A DNA stretch of 11,924 nt from Actinobacteria bacterium 13_1_20CM_4_69_9 (GTDB taxonomy: Bacteria > Actinomycetota > Thermoleophilia > Gaiellales > Gaiellaceae): NCBI GenBank assembly GCA_001920085.1, contig MNJC01000085.1:1-11924 (forward strand), in the 5' to 3' direction. The notes below the pieces were generated by a model that was given only the letters and a program-made list of their open reading frames with translations, did no database searches and was not told the DNA's origin. The position numbers were made by a program, and so were the translations under genes. Below, one piece after another: positions 1-8,746 of this stretch; position 1 is the stretch's first letter, and every line of letters begins with the position of its first letter.

Positions 1-93
1 CTCGTCGCCGACCTGCAGGGACTTCTCCGCAGTGGCCTGAACCTCGTCCGGCGAGACCCAGCCGCTGTTCCTGCGGATTGCGTAGAGCTTCAT
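1..93 (-). CDS. DUF4242-like small protein, N-terminal part only (runs off the window)
   Basis: The reverse strand from 93 to the window edge is an open frame of 31 codons beginning MKLYAIRRNSGW. It starts at an ATG with a textbook Shine-Dalgarno AAGGAGG (99-105) five bases upstream. A short MxLYAIRR start followed by a W(V/A)SP(D/E)E stretch and a KxxQVGDE segment resembles small (about 90-100 residue) DUF4242/SCO4226-like nickel-binding proteins of Actinobacteria. This is recalled family resemblance, since only a third of such a protein is visible. It is transcribed divergently from the tetR gene at 173. Its promoter (138-167) carries two operator-like palindromes, so repression by that TetR protein is a strong inference. 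The gene call is secure because of the ribosome site and promoter; the family name is tentative. Confidence 0.6.
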   Translation of the reverse strand, partial: MKLYAIRRNSGWVSPDEVQATAEKSLQVGDE

Positions 94-119
94 CTCAGCC
101 TCCTTGGGTTAGAGTTAGC

Positions 120-131
120 ACGACCGGTCGT
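120..131. promoter_or_regulatory. TetR-type operator, copy 1 (ACGACCGGTCGT)
   Basis: A perfect 12-bp palindrome overlapping the predicted transcription start of the leftward gene. It is nearly identical to a second copy 23 bp away (start to start). ACCGGT-centred palindromes in a gap beside a tetR gene are typical of TetR-family operators. Together the two copies also make a larger inverted repeat, with GCACGACCG at 118-126 and its complement at 148-156. Confidence 0.75.
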
Positions 132-137
132 TCTTAG

Positions 138-167
138 AATATACGAACGGTCGTGCTATCTTGTCAA
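138..167 (-). promoter_or_regulatory. Sigma-70-type promoter of the divergent DUF4242-like gene
   Basis: On the minus strand a perfect -35 TTGACA (167-162) is separated by 18 bp from a -10 TATATT (143-138). The predicted transcription start is near 131, giving a leader of about 38 bases with the AAGGAGG ribosome site. This is the best promoter in the window and lies in an AT-richer island. One palindrome (143-154) sits inside the spacer and the other (120-131) over the predicted start, which is the expected geometry for repression. The -35 hexamer overlaps the TTG triplet at 161 that could also be read as a tetR start. Confidence 0.8.
143..154. promoter_or_regulatory. TetR-type operator, copy 2 (ACGAACGGTCGT)
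   Basis: An imperfect copy of the palindrome at 120-131, differing at one position (A for C at base 5). It occupies the spacer between the -35 and -10 of the leftward promoter. A weak rightward promoter can also be drawn here for tetR (TTAGAA at 134-139, 17-bp spacer, TATCTT at 157-162), so the same site could give autorepression. Confidence 0.65.
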
Positions 168-172
168 GCGAG

Positions 173-778
173 ATGGCTACGACACTGGCAAGACGGCAAC
201 GCTCGGACGGCGAGCGCAGCCGCCAGAAGATCCTGCGCGCCGCCGCGAACCTCGCCACGATCGAGGGCCTCGAAGGCATCACGATCGGGCGCCTTGCGGC
301 CCACATCGGAATGAGTAAGAGCGGCCTGTACGCCCACTTCGGCTCGAAGGAGCAGCTCCAGCTCGCAACGATCGACACGGCGCTCGAGATCTACGACAGA
401 GAGGTCGTCGAGCCGGCGCAGGCGACCGCCGATCCGCTCGAACGGCTTCGCCTGTTGTACGACCGGTTCCTCGACCACGTCGAGCGGCGCGTCTTCCCCG
501 GCGGGTGCTTCTTCGCGTCCGCGGAATCCGAGGTCGGGATGCAGGAAGGCCCGGTCAAGGACCGCATCGCGGCGATCCAGCGAGCGTGGAGCGCGAACAT
601 CGCCCAGCTCGTGCGCGAGGCCCAGGCGGCCGGCTCACTGCCCGGCGACGACGAGCCCGCTCAGGTCGCGTTCGAGCTCGACGCCTACGGGATGATGGGG
701 AACGTCGGCTTCGTCCTGCACGACGAGCCCCTGTATCTCGAGCATGCCAGAGCTGCCATCCACCGTCGTCTTCGTTGA
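173..778 (+). CDS. TetR/AcrR-family transcriptional repressor
   Basis: A protein of about 201 residues. The N-terminal DNA-binding domain (residues 10-60) shows the usual TetR pattern: RQKILRAAANL, then the helix-turn-helix ITIGRLAAHIGMSKSGLYAHF and SKEQL. The C-terminal ligand-binding domain contains GGCFFASAESEVG followed by GPVKDRI, as in TetR proteins with a C-terminal domain of the YcdC-like type. The effector cannot be told from sequence. I place the start at ATG 173, because the upstream TTG at 161 lies inside the divergent -35 box and the possible tetR -10; a start at 161 would add four residues (total 205). No good ribosome site precedes either, so a short or absent leader is possible. 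It diverges from the DUF4242-like gene with two operators between them, the normal layout for a local repressor. Its 3' end overlaps the next gene by 35 bases. Confidence 0.93.
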   Translation: MATTLARRQRSDGERSRQKILRAAANLATIEGLEGITIGRLAAHIGMSKSGLYAHFGSKEQLQLATIDTALEIYDREVVEPAQATADPLERLRLLYDRFLDHVERRVFPGGCFFASAESEVGMQEGPVKDRIAAIQRAWSANIAQLVREAQAAGSLPGDDEPAQVAFELDAYGMMGNVGFVLHDEPLYLEHARAAIHRRLR

Positions 779-1259
779 AGGAGCGAGCGACCGCGTCGCG
801 CTGCTGCGGCTGGCCGAACGGCGCGGACGGGACCTCGGTGCCGAGGGCGTAGACGTCGTCGCGATCGGCGGCGCGCACGCCCTCCGCCGGTTCCTCGCGG
901 CGCTCGATGCCCGCGACCTGAAGCTCGCCGGCCTCTGCGACGCCGGCGAAGCGGCGGAGTTCACCCAGGCGCTCGATCGCGTCTACGTGTGCGACCCGGA
1001 CCTCGAGCACGAGCTGATCCGCGCGCTCGGCCCGGCGAAGCTGGAGCGGATCATCGACGAGCAGGGCGAGCTTCACTCGTTCCGCACACTGCAGAAGCAG
1101 CCGTTCCAGCGCACACGAACGCTCGAGCAACAGCTGCGCGTGTTCCTCGGCAATCGCAAGATCCGTTACGCGCCGCTCCTCGTCGACGCGCTCGACCTCG
1201 CTAGGGTGCCGCGCCCGCTCGACGAACTGCTGGCTGCTGTAGGCGCGGCTCCGGCGTAG
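744..1259 (+). CDS. Stand-alone TOPRIM domain protein of the OLD-nuclease type
   Basis: A 171-residue protein starting MPELPSTVVFVEGASD. The opening strand and VEGASD supply the TOPRIM glutamate; GGAHALRRF and LAGLCDAGE (residues about 52-72) supply the second strand and the acidic D-x-E motif, and VYVCDPDLEHELIRALG is the family's third block. The C-terminal part has FRTLQKQPFQR, then a FLGNRKIRYAPLLVDAL stretch ending in RVPRPLDELL. This matches small actinobacterial proteins usually named ATP-dependent endonuclease or TOPRIM nucleotidyl transferase/hydrolase domain protein. They carry only the nuclease half of an OLD protein and no ATPase. The biological role is unknown; DNA cleavage or nucleotidyl transfer is a family-level guess. 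The start ATG lies 35 bases inside tetR, suggesting translational coupling. The 3' end overlaps the convergent exporter gene by 59 bases. Confidence 0.88.
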   Translation: MPELPSTVVFVEGASDRVALLRLAERRGRDLGAEGVDVVAIGGAHALRRFLAALDARDLKLAGLCDAGEAAEFTQALDRVYVCDPDLEHELIRALGPAKLERIIDEQGELHSFRTLQKQPFQRTRTLEQQLRVFLGNRKIRYAPLLVDALDLARVPRPLDELLAAVGAAPA

Positions 1260-2790
1260 CGCCGGCCAGAGCCTCCTCGCTGCTGGCCTCGGCGACCGGC
1301 GCCACCGTCGTGCGCAGCGGCACCTCCTTCAGCAGCCAGGCGAGCACCGCCGGAATTGCGGCAATCGCCATCCCCCACAGGAAGACGCCGTGCAGCGACT
1401 GCGCGAACGCCTGCAGGAAGTCCGCGTGCACCAGCGGCGGAAGCTGCTTCGCCTGCTCGGGCTGCAGATGGACCCCGCTACCGAGCCGGGCGGTCACGCT
1501 GCGCGGCAGCTGGGCGAGCTGGTCGGCCAGGCGAGTCGCGAAGATCGTCCCGAAGATCGCAACGCCGAAGGACCCGCCCATGGAGCGGAAGAACGTCGCC
1601 GTCGACGTCGCAACGCCGATGTCGCGCGGCTGCACGTCGTTCTGCACGACGAGCACCAGCACCTGCATGACGAGGCCGATGCCGATACCGACGACGGCCA
1701 TGTACACGGACGCGAGCCACGGCGCCGTGCCGACGCCGAGCCGCGACAGCAGGAACATCCCGAGGACGAGCACGGCCGTCCCGACGATCGGAAAGATCTT
1801 GTAGCGCCCGATGCGGCTGATGATCCGACCCGAGGCGATCGCGGCGACCAGCAGCCCGGCCATGAGGGGCAGGAGGCGCAGACCCGAGCTCGTCGGGCTC
1901 GCGCCGTAGACGAGCTGCAGGTACAGGGGGATGAAGACGATCGCACCGAACATCGCCATCCCGATCGTGAAGCCCATCGCATTCGAGACCGCGAACACAC
2001 GCGAGCGGAAGAGCCCGAGCGGCAGGATCGGCTCGGGCGCGCGAGTCTCCTGCCAGACGAACGCAACCAGCAGGAGCACACCGGCGACCGCGAGCCCGAA
2101 GATCGTCGTGGAGCCCCAGGCGTACTGACTCCCGCCCCACGTCGTCACCAGGATGAGCGACGCGACGCCGGCGCTCAGCAGGGCCGCGCCCAGCAGGTCG
2201 ATCTTGTGCCGGACGGTCGGCGTGTGCAGGTGCAGTCGAGTGACCACGATCAGCACGGCGAGCGCGCCGACCGGCAAGTTCACGTAGAAGACCCAGCGCC
2301 ACGAGAGGCTGTCGACGAGGAAGCCGCCGAGCAGCGGGCCCGCGACCGAGGCGAGTGCGAACACCGAGCCGATCAGTCCCATGTAGCGTCCGCGCTCGCG
2401 CGGAGGGACGATGTCGGCGATGATCGCCTGCGCGCTGACCATCAGCCCACCGGCGCCGATTCCCTGCAGCGCGCGAAAGCCGATCAGCTCGGTCATGGAC
2501 TGCGACAGCCCGGCCAGCATCGAGCCGGCGAGGAAGATCAGGATCGCGACGAGGAAGACCGGCTTGCGCCCGACCATGTCGCCGAGCTTTCCGTAGAGCG
2601 GCGTCGAGACCGTCGACGCGAGCAGGTACGACGTCACGACCCAGGAGAGGTGGTTGAGACCGCCGAGGTCGCCGACGATGGTCGGGAGCGCCGTCGACAC
2701 GATCGTCTGGTCGAGCGCCGCGAGGAACATGCCGAGCATGAGCGCGGCGAACACCGTCCACAGCGCGCGTCCTTCGAGGCGCCCGTTCAT
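1201..2790 (-). CDS. DHA2-family (EmrB/QacA-type) 14-helix drug:proton antiporter
   Basis: A 529-residue membrane protein. MFS signatures appear in the expected order: motif D1 in LDQTIVSTALPTIVGDL (residues about 26-42), motif A GKLGDMVGRKP (about 67-77), an RALQGIGAG stretch, and motif C in the GPLLGGFLVD segment that ends helix 5. These are the marks of the 14-helix DHA2 subfamily, which exports hydrophobic drugs or other toxic compounds at the cost of the proton gradient. Near the C-terminus a periplasmic loop (HLQPEQAKQLPPLVHADF) precedes the last helix, followed by a 40-residue polar tail. Start ATG 2790 overlaps the stop of the upstream tetR gene as ATGA, so the two are translationally coupled and probably controlled by that repressor. 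The substrate cannot be predicted. It ends with TAG, inside the convergent TOPRIM gene. Confidence 0.93.
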   Translation of the reverse strand: MNGRLEGRALWTVFAALMLGMFLAALDQTIVSTALPTIVGDLGGLNHLSWVVTSYLLASTVSTPLYGKLGDMVGRKPVFLVAILIFLAGSMLAGLSQSMTELIGFRALQGIGAGGLMVSAQAIIADIVPPRERGRYMGLIGSVFALASVAGPLLGGFLVDSLSWRWVFYVNLPVGALAVLIVVTRLHLHTPTVRHKIDLLGAALLSAGVASLILVTTWGGSQYAWGSTTIFGLAVAGVLLLVAFVWQETRAPEPILPLGLFRSRVFAVSNAMGFTIGMAMFGAIVFIPLYLQLVYGASPTSSGLRLLPLMAGLLVAAIASGRIISRIGRYKIFPIVGTAVLVLGMFLLSRLGVGTAPWLASVYMAVVGIGIGLVMQVLVLVVQNDVQPRDIGVATSTATFFRSMGGSFGVAIFGTIFATRLADQLAQLPRSVTARLGSGVHLQPEQAKQLPPLVHADFLQAFAQSLHGVFLWGMAIAAIPAVLAWLLKEVPLRTTVAPVAEASSEEALAGATPEPRLQQPAVRRAGAAP

Positions 2791-3425
2791 CTGTGCAGGC
2801 GCTGGAGCGCCCGGGTCAGCTGTGTCCGCGTGAGGGGCGGCGCCGGCAGCGGTGTTGCGGCCGCCGGGCGGAGCCCGTCGAGCAGCAGCGCGAGATAGCG
2901 CCGCCAGTAACTCGGTGCGACGTCCTGCGTCAGCTCGATCACGCGGTTCGCGGTCCAGAAGATCAGCGGCAGGTCGTCTGAAGTGAAGTCGCGGCGCAAG
3001 GTGCCTTGCTCGTGTGCGCGCTCGACGATCTGCGCGAGCAGCGGACGGAGGCGCGCGCGCATCGCTTCGGCGCGATGGGAGCCGTGCCCGCGCAGCGCGA
3101 CGATGTCCTTGACGCCGCGGTTCTGCGCGTGGAGCTGGAGCAGCCGCTCGAAGAAGCCGGTCAGGCCGGCCCAGGCGTCTGCGTTGTCCGCCGCTTCGCG
3201 GGCGAAACGGATGATCTCGTCGAAGGCGTCCTCGAGGACCGCGTCGATCAGCTCGTCCTTCGTCGAGAAATGGCGGTAGAGCGTCCCCATTCCGACGCCG
3301 GCGTGCTGGGTGATCTCCTCCACGGAGACGTCGAGACCGCTGTCGGCGAAGAGCTCGCGCGCGGCGGCAACGAGCTTGGCTCGATTGCGGAGAGCGTCGC
3401 TACGGGTGGCGGCGGCAACGGGCAC
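2787..3425 (-). CDS. TetR-family repressor of the adjacent exporter operon
   Basis: A protein of about 212 residues. Its DNA-binding domain runs from ALRNRAKLVAAARELFADSG through the helix-turn-helix VSVEEITQHAGVGMGTLYRHF and TKDELIDAV (residues about 10-60). The C-terminal half, with VKDIVALRG, MRARLRPLLAQIVERAHEQG and LRRDFTSDDLPLIFW, resembles TetR proteins with the SBP/YxaF-like tetracyclin-repressor C domain. I chose GTG 3425 because the domain begins there and a TANNNT -10 (TACCGT, 3437-3432) ends six bases before it, as expected for a leaderless mRNA. The open frame continues upstream to 4037, but that extension is low-complexity antisense of the response regulator gene. It lies head to head with that gene, is coupled by ATGA to the exporter, and has a 22-bp perfect palindrome 16 bp upstream. 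It is most likely an autoregulated exporter repressor. Confidence 0.92.
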   Translation of the reverse strand: MPVAAATRSDALRNRAKLVAAARELFADSGLDVSVEEITQHAGVGMGTLYRHFSTKDELIDAVLEDAFDEIIRFAREAADNADAWAGLTGFFERLLQLHAQNRGVKDIVALRGHGSHRAEAMRARLRPLLAQIVERAHEQGTLRRDFTSDDLPLIFWTANRVIELTQDVAPSYWRRYLALLLDGLRPAAATPLPAPPLTRTQLTRALQRLHR

Positions 3426-3431
3426 CGGCTC

Positions 3432-3437
3432 ACGGTA
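3432..3437 (-). promoter_or_regulatory. Putative -10 element for a leaderless tetR-exporter transcript
   Basis: TACCGT on the minus strand fits the actinobacterial TANNNT -10. Its last base is six bases before GTG 3425, so transcription would start at or next to the start codon. I see no convincing -35; the palindrome at 3442-3463 occupies that region. Confidence 0.4.
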
Positions 3438-3441
3438 GCAG

Positions 3442-3463
3442 AAGCGGAGTGGCCACTCCGCTT
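3442..3463. promoter_or_regulatory. 22-bp perfect palindrome, probable TetR operator
   Basis: Left arm AAGCGGAGTGG is followed directly by its exact reverse complement, with no spacer and no mismatch. It covers the presumed -35/spacer region of the tetR-exporter operon and lies about 75 bp upstream of the response regulator start. Length, symmetry and position are those of a TetR-dimer operator, probably for the adjacent repressor. Confidence 0.8.
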
Positions 3464-3536
3464 TGCTCCCTGGCCACGCCTCACCTCTTGGTCCATAGTG
3501 TGGGCGGGCGTTGTTGCGGCCTCGTCCACACCGACG

Positions 3537-4496
3537 ATGACCACGCAACGAACGAGCAGCCAGCCGGTCCCGGGGACGGGGCGCCGGCGCATCCTCATCG
3601 TCGACGACGATCCGGGGCTCCGCGCGCTGCTGCGGGCGACGCTCGGCGTCGACGAGTTCGTCGTCGAGGAGGCGTCGTCCGCCGAGGAGGCCGCCCAGAT
3701 CGTCCGCTTCTGGCTGCCGGCCATAGTGATCCTCGACGTGGCTCTTCCGGGTATGGACGGATTTCGGTTCTGCCGCGAGCTCAAGCTCAGCGGGCGCTAC
3801 GAGGCCCCGTTCGTCCTCCTCCTGACGGGCCAGGAGGCGACCCGCGAAGAGATCGAGCAGGCGCGGCCCGACGCGGTCCTGCGCAAGCCGTTCAGCCCGA
3901 TCGAGCTCGTCGGGCTGCTCGATCGCCTCGGCGAGCCGGGGACGGTGCTCGCGAGCGAGCCGGCGGCGGACGACGCCGAACAGCTGCTCGTGTACGCGCG
4001 CGATCTCAGCGCCCTGCTCGCGATCGAACGCCGGCAACGGCGGTTGCTGCAGCAGTCGTACCGGCAGACCGTGATTGCGCTCGCGGGCGCGCTCGAGGCC
4101 AAGGATCCCGTGACGGGGTTACACGCGATCCGCGTCCAGCGGTACGCGACCGAGCTCGTGCGCGGCGTCGACCCACGCCTGCTCGACGAACGTCACCCTG
4201 CTGGAGGGGGCCGGCCTGGGCGTGGTGCGCTCCCACCACGAGCGCTGGGACGGCTCCGGCTATCCTGACGCGCTGGCCGGCGAGCAGATCCCGATCGCGG
4301 CGCGCATCTTCGCCCTCGTCGACGCGATGGACGCGATGACGACCGATCGCCCCTACCGCCGCGCGCGGCCGTGGGAAGAGGCGACCGACGAGATCCTCGC
4401 GCAAGCGGGCAAGCAGTTCGACCCGCACATCGTTGCGACATTCGCACAGCGCGAAGCGCGCATGCGCCGCATCGCCGAAGAGCTCCCCGAGACCGG

Positions 4497-4500
<4 letters not shown>
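3537..4500 (+). pseudogene. Response regulator with HD-GYP domain, internally deleted and frameshifted
   Basis: The first frame (ATG 3537 to stop 4268, 243 codons) encodes an intact receiver domain: acidic pocket IVDDDPG (D23-D25), phosphoacceptor Asp67 in ILDVALPGMDG, Thr97 in LLLTGQ and Lys117 in RKPFSP. A charged helical linker follows, then the start of an HD-GYP domain (KDPVTGLHAIRVQRYATEL ... RLLDE). At about 4185-4192 homology jumps to another frame, which carries NVTLLEGAGLGVVRSHHERW, DGSGYPD and DAMDAMTTDRPYR to TAG 4500. The stretch that should lie between, with the catalytic HD motif (HDxGKIGIPD) and about 45-50 residues, is missing. HD-GYP enzymes hydrolyse cyclic di-GMP; this one cannot, since the metal-binding HD pair is gone. 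A truncated receiver-plus-coiled-coil protein could still be made. Real deletion or assembly collapse cannot be separated from sequence alone. The 3' end overlaps ftsH by three bases (CTAG). Confidence 0.85.
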
Positions 4501-6434
<1,934 letters not shown>

Positions 6435-6440
6435 GTCCCA

Positions 6441-6446
6441 AGCCTA
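6441..6446 (-). promoter_or_regulatory. Putative -10 element for a leaderless ftsH transcript
   Basis: TAGGCT on the minus strand fits TANNNT and ends six bases before ATG 6434, the same spacing as in the tetR-exporter operon. An AGGAG lies further upstream, too far from the start to be a normal ribosome site. No clear -35 is seen. Confidence 0.35.
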
Positions 6447-6491
6447 CTCCTGCCTTCTCACACGACGACCGCCGGCGCCGTTTGACCATCC

Positions 6492-7424
6492 GTGCGCGCG
6501 CTCGGGGCGGCCCTGGTCACGGTCACGCTGTGGGCGTCGGCCTTCGTCGCCATTCGTTCCGCTTCGCGCCAGCTGTCGCCGGAGGCCCTCGCGCTCGGGC
6601 GCCTCACGCTCGCGAGCATTGCGCTCGGCCTCGTGGTCGCAGTGCGGCGCGAGCCCCTGCCTGCCTCGCGCGACGTGCCCGCAATCGCCTTCTGCGGCGT
6701 GTTCTGGTTTGCGCTGTACAACATCGCGCTGAACGAGGCCGAGCGGCATGTCGACGCCGGCACCGCGGCGATGCTCGTCAATCTCGGGCCGCTTCTGATC
6801 GCTCTCCTGGCCGGGGTCGTGCTCGGCGAGGGCTTCCCGCGACCGCTGCTGGCCGGATGCGCGACCGCGTTCGCGGGAACCATCCTGATCGGCGCCGCGA
6901 CGTCGAAGCAGGGGGTCGCGCCGAGCTGGAGCGCGCTCTTGTGCGTCGCCGCCGCGCTCTTCTATGCGATGAGCGTCGTCGCGCAGAAGCCGCTCCTCAC
7001 GCGCAGCTCGCCGTTGACGATCACATGGCTGGCCTGCACCGTCGGGGCCCTCGTCTGCCTCCCCTGGGCGGGGACGCTGGCGCGCGAGCTCCCGGACACG
7101 CGAGCGTCGGCGATCGGCGCGATGGCGTACCTGGCGCTCGTGCCGCTCACGCTCGGCTTCCTGACCTGGGGTTACGCACTTGCGCGGACGACCGCCGGCC
7201 GCATGGGAGTGACGCTTTACCTCGTCACGCCGATCGCGATCCTCCTCGGCTGGCTCCTGCTCGGCGAGGCTCCGCCCGCGGCGGCAGTCGCCGGCGGCGG
7301 GCTCTGCCTGATCGGCGTCTACATCAGCGCGCGCAGCTCGTCGAGCGTGTCCGCCTCCTCCGGAGGCTTGTCGGGGCGGTACCGCTTCACACGCGCGAAC
7401 CGGAGCGCGACCCCGCCCGGATAG
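6492..7424 (+). CDS. EamA/DMT-superfamily permease (RhaT/YdcZ-like exporter)
   Basis: A 310-residue membrane protein with two EamA repeats. The first (residues about 5-135) runs from ALVTVTLWASAFVAIRSA to LLAGVVLGEGFPRPLLAG and GTILIGA. The second (about 147-280) contains ALFYAMSVVAQKPLL, WGYALARTTAGRMGVTLYLV and PIAILLGWLLLGEAPP, ending in LCLIGVYIS. Ten transmembrane helices are expected. Relatives export amino acids or other small metabolites; the substrate here cannot be inferred. The only usable start in frame is GTG 6492, since TGA lies three codons upstream; no ribosome site is visible. It diverges from ftsH across a 57-bp gap. The last roughly 33 codons are hydrophilic (Ser- and Arg-rich) and encoded antisense to the end of the ligase gene. 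They look like read-on sequence with no family counterpart. Confidence 0.9.
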   Translation: MRALGAALVTVTLWASAFVAIRSASRQLSPEALALGRLTLASIALGLVVAVRREPLPASRDVPAIAFCGVFWFALYNIALNEAERHVDAGTAAMLVNLGPLLIALLAGVVLGEGFPRPLLAGCATAFAGTILIGAATSKQGVAPSWSALLCVAAALFYAMSVVAQKPLLTRSSPLTITWLACTVGALVCLPWAGTLARELPDTRASAIGAMAYLALVPLTLGFLTWGYALARTTAGRMGVTLYLVTPIAILLGWLLLGEAPPAAAVAGGGLCLIGVYISARSSSSVSASSGGLSGRYRFTRANRSATPPG

Positions 7425-8746
7425 CGGGTCGAGGCCTGCACGCCGTCCAGCGCGATCTCGACGACGAGCTCCGGACGCACGAGCACCGCGATCCCTCGCC
7501 GCGCGACTTCGCGCGCGAGCAGCTCCTGCGTCTGCCAAGCAAGCAACTCGTCGGTCATGCCCTTGAAAGTCTTCCCCACCATCACGAACTCGCCCGTCGA
7601 CGCGTCGCGCGCGCCGAGGTGCAGGTTCGAGAGGCGTCCCCGGCGCCGGCCGTGTCCCCACTCGGCACCGAGGACGACGAGGTCGTACGTGCGCACCGGC
7701 TTCACCTTGCGCCATGCTTTGCCGCGGCGGCCGGCGGCGTAGGGCGACGCCGCGTCCTTCACGACCACGCCCTCGTGGCCGGCGGCGAGCGCGTCGTCGA
7801 GCAAGCGCTCGGCTTCGCGCGTGTCGGACGTGAACGTGCCGGGGATCTTCAGCTCCGGCGCCAGTTCCGCGAGGCGCGAGCTTCGTTGCTCCAGCGGCAC
7901 GTCGAGCAGGTCATCTCCGTCGGCATGCAGGAGGTCGAAGAGGAACGTCTCTCCCCGGTACGCCTCCCCGTCGAGAACAGCCTGCTCGAAATGGAGGCGC
8001 GAGACCGCGTCCACCGTCCCCGCGAGCGCTTCCGTGACGTCGTTGAGGTTACGGGTGTAGACGCGCACGTCGCTGCCACGGCGATGAATCTGGATGCGGA
8101 TCCCGTCGACCTTCCACTCCACGGACGCGCGCGCGAAGCCGGCGAGGGCATCGGCAACCGTGTCCGCCGTCGACGCGAGCATCGGCAACACCGGCCGGAA
8201 CAGCTCGAAGCCGACGCCGCGTAGCCCCGACTCGCCGTCGGCGAGCGCGATCTCCGCGGTGCGCGTGAGGTCGCCGGAGAGCATGTACCCGCGCCTGGCG
8301 AGCTCGGCCGGAACCCCCGCGGCTTTCGCCACCGCGTCGACCATGATCCCCGCCAGCGCGCCCTGCCTGAGCTCGCCGGTGAAGAGACGACGGATGAAGT
8401 CGGCCTCGTCGGAGGTCGCTCGCGTCAGGAGCTGCGCAAGGACATCGCGGCGGCGTGCAGCCGAGCCGCTGCCGGTAGCGGCCTTGACGTCGGTGATCGC
8501 CTGGTCGAGATCGCGCACTGCGAGCGACGGCTCAGGCCCAGGTGCGGGCTCGACCCCGTAGATCGTCGAGTACCCGACGCCGACACGCCCCTGGCGCGGG
8601 ATGCCCGACAGGAATCCCGTGACGATCGAGACCTCGTCCGGGTCGAGCCGACGGAGCAGCGCCGCGAGCGTCGCGACCTTGCTCGAGCGAGAGCTCGTGC
8701 CGGCGACGGCTCGTGAGGCGGCGACGACGTCTGCGAGCGGCGTCAT
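7319..8746 (-). CDS. lig: ATP-dependent DNA ligase, mycobacterial LigB type
   Basis: A 475-residue protein. An N-terminal helical domain (residues 1-200, beginning MTPLADVVAASRAVAG with PRQGRVGVGYSTI) precedes the nucleotidyltransferase core. Motif I is EWKVDGIRIQIHR, with Lys212 as the adenylated residue; motif III is RVYTRNLNDVT (228-238), motif IIIa FLFDLLH (268-274), motif IV EGVVVKD (325-331) and motif V AWRKVKP (344-350). An OB-fold domain follows, with MVGKTFKGMTDELL and a late RFARVKRYRPDKP. All catalytic motifs are present, so it should seal nicks using ATP. It is not the essential NAD-dependent LigA; LigB-type enzymes are accessory repair ligases in mycobacteria. The start ATG 8746 shares one base with the dinB stop (TGATG), so it is coupled to dinB and should respond to the same SOS box. 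It ends TAG, 106 bases inside the EamA-type gene. Confidence 0.94.
   Translation of the reverse strand: MTPLADVVAASRAVAGTSSRSSKVATLAALLRRLDPDEVSIVTGFLSGIPRQGRVGVGYSTIYGVEPAPGPEPSLAVRDLDQAITDVKAATGSGSAARRRDVLAQLLTRATSDEADFIRRLFTGELRQGALAGIMVDAVAKAAGVPAELARRGYMLSGDLTRTAEIALADGESGLRGVGFELFRPVLPMLASTADTVADALAGFARASVEWKVDGIRIQIHRRGSDVRVYTRNLNDVTEALAGTVDAVSRLHFEQAVLDGEAYRGETFLFDLLHADGDDLLDVPLEQRSSRLAELAPELKIPGTFTSDTREAERLLDDALAAGHEGVVVKDAASPYAAGRRGKAWRKVKPVRTYDLVVLGAEWGHGRRRGRLSNLHLGARDASTGEFVMVGKTFKGMTDELLAWQTQELLAREVARRGIAVLVRPELVVEIALDGVQASTRYPGGVALRFARVKRYRPDKPPEEADTLDELRALM

Noticed and set aside
1390..2898. A 502-codon open frame on the plus strand, antisense to the exporter and tetR
   Set aside because: Its translation is almost entirely Arg, Asp, Glu, His and Gln with no domain, typical of the shadow frame of a high-GC membrane protein gene. 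The opposite strand carries clear MFS and TetR motifs.
3426..4037. N-terminal extension of about 200 codons on the tetR frame (2787-3425)
   Set aside because: It is antisense to the receiver domain, has no family similarity, and TetR proteins begin close to the helix-turn-helix. GTG 3425 is preceded by a suitable -10.
4180..4200. Programmed ribosomal frameshift in the HD-GYP gene
   Set aside because: No slippery heptamer is seen, and a frameshift would not restore the missing catalytic block of about 45-50 residues.
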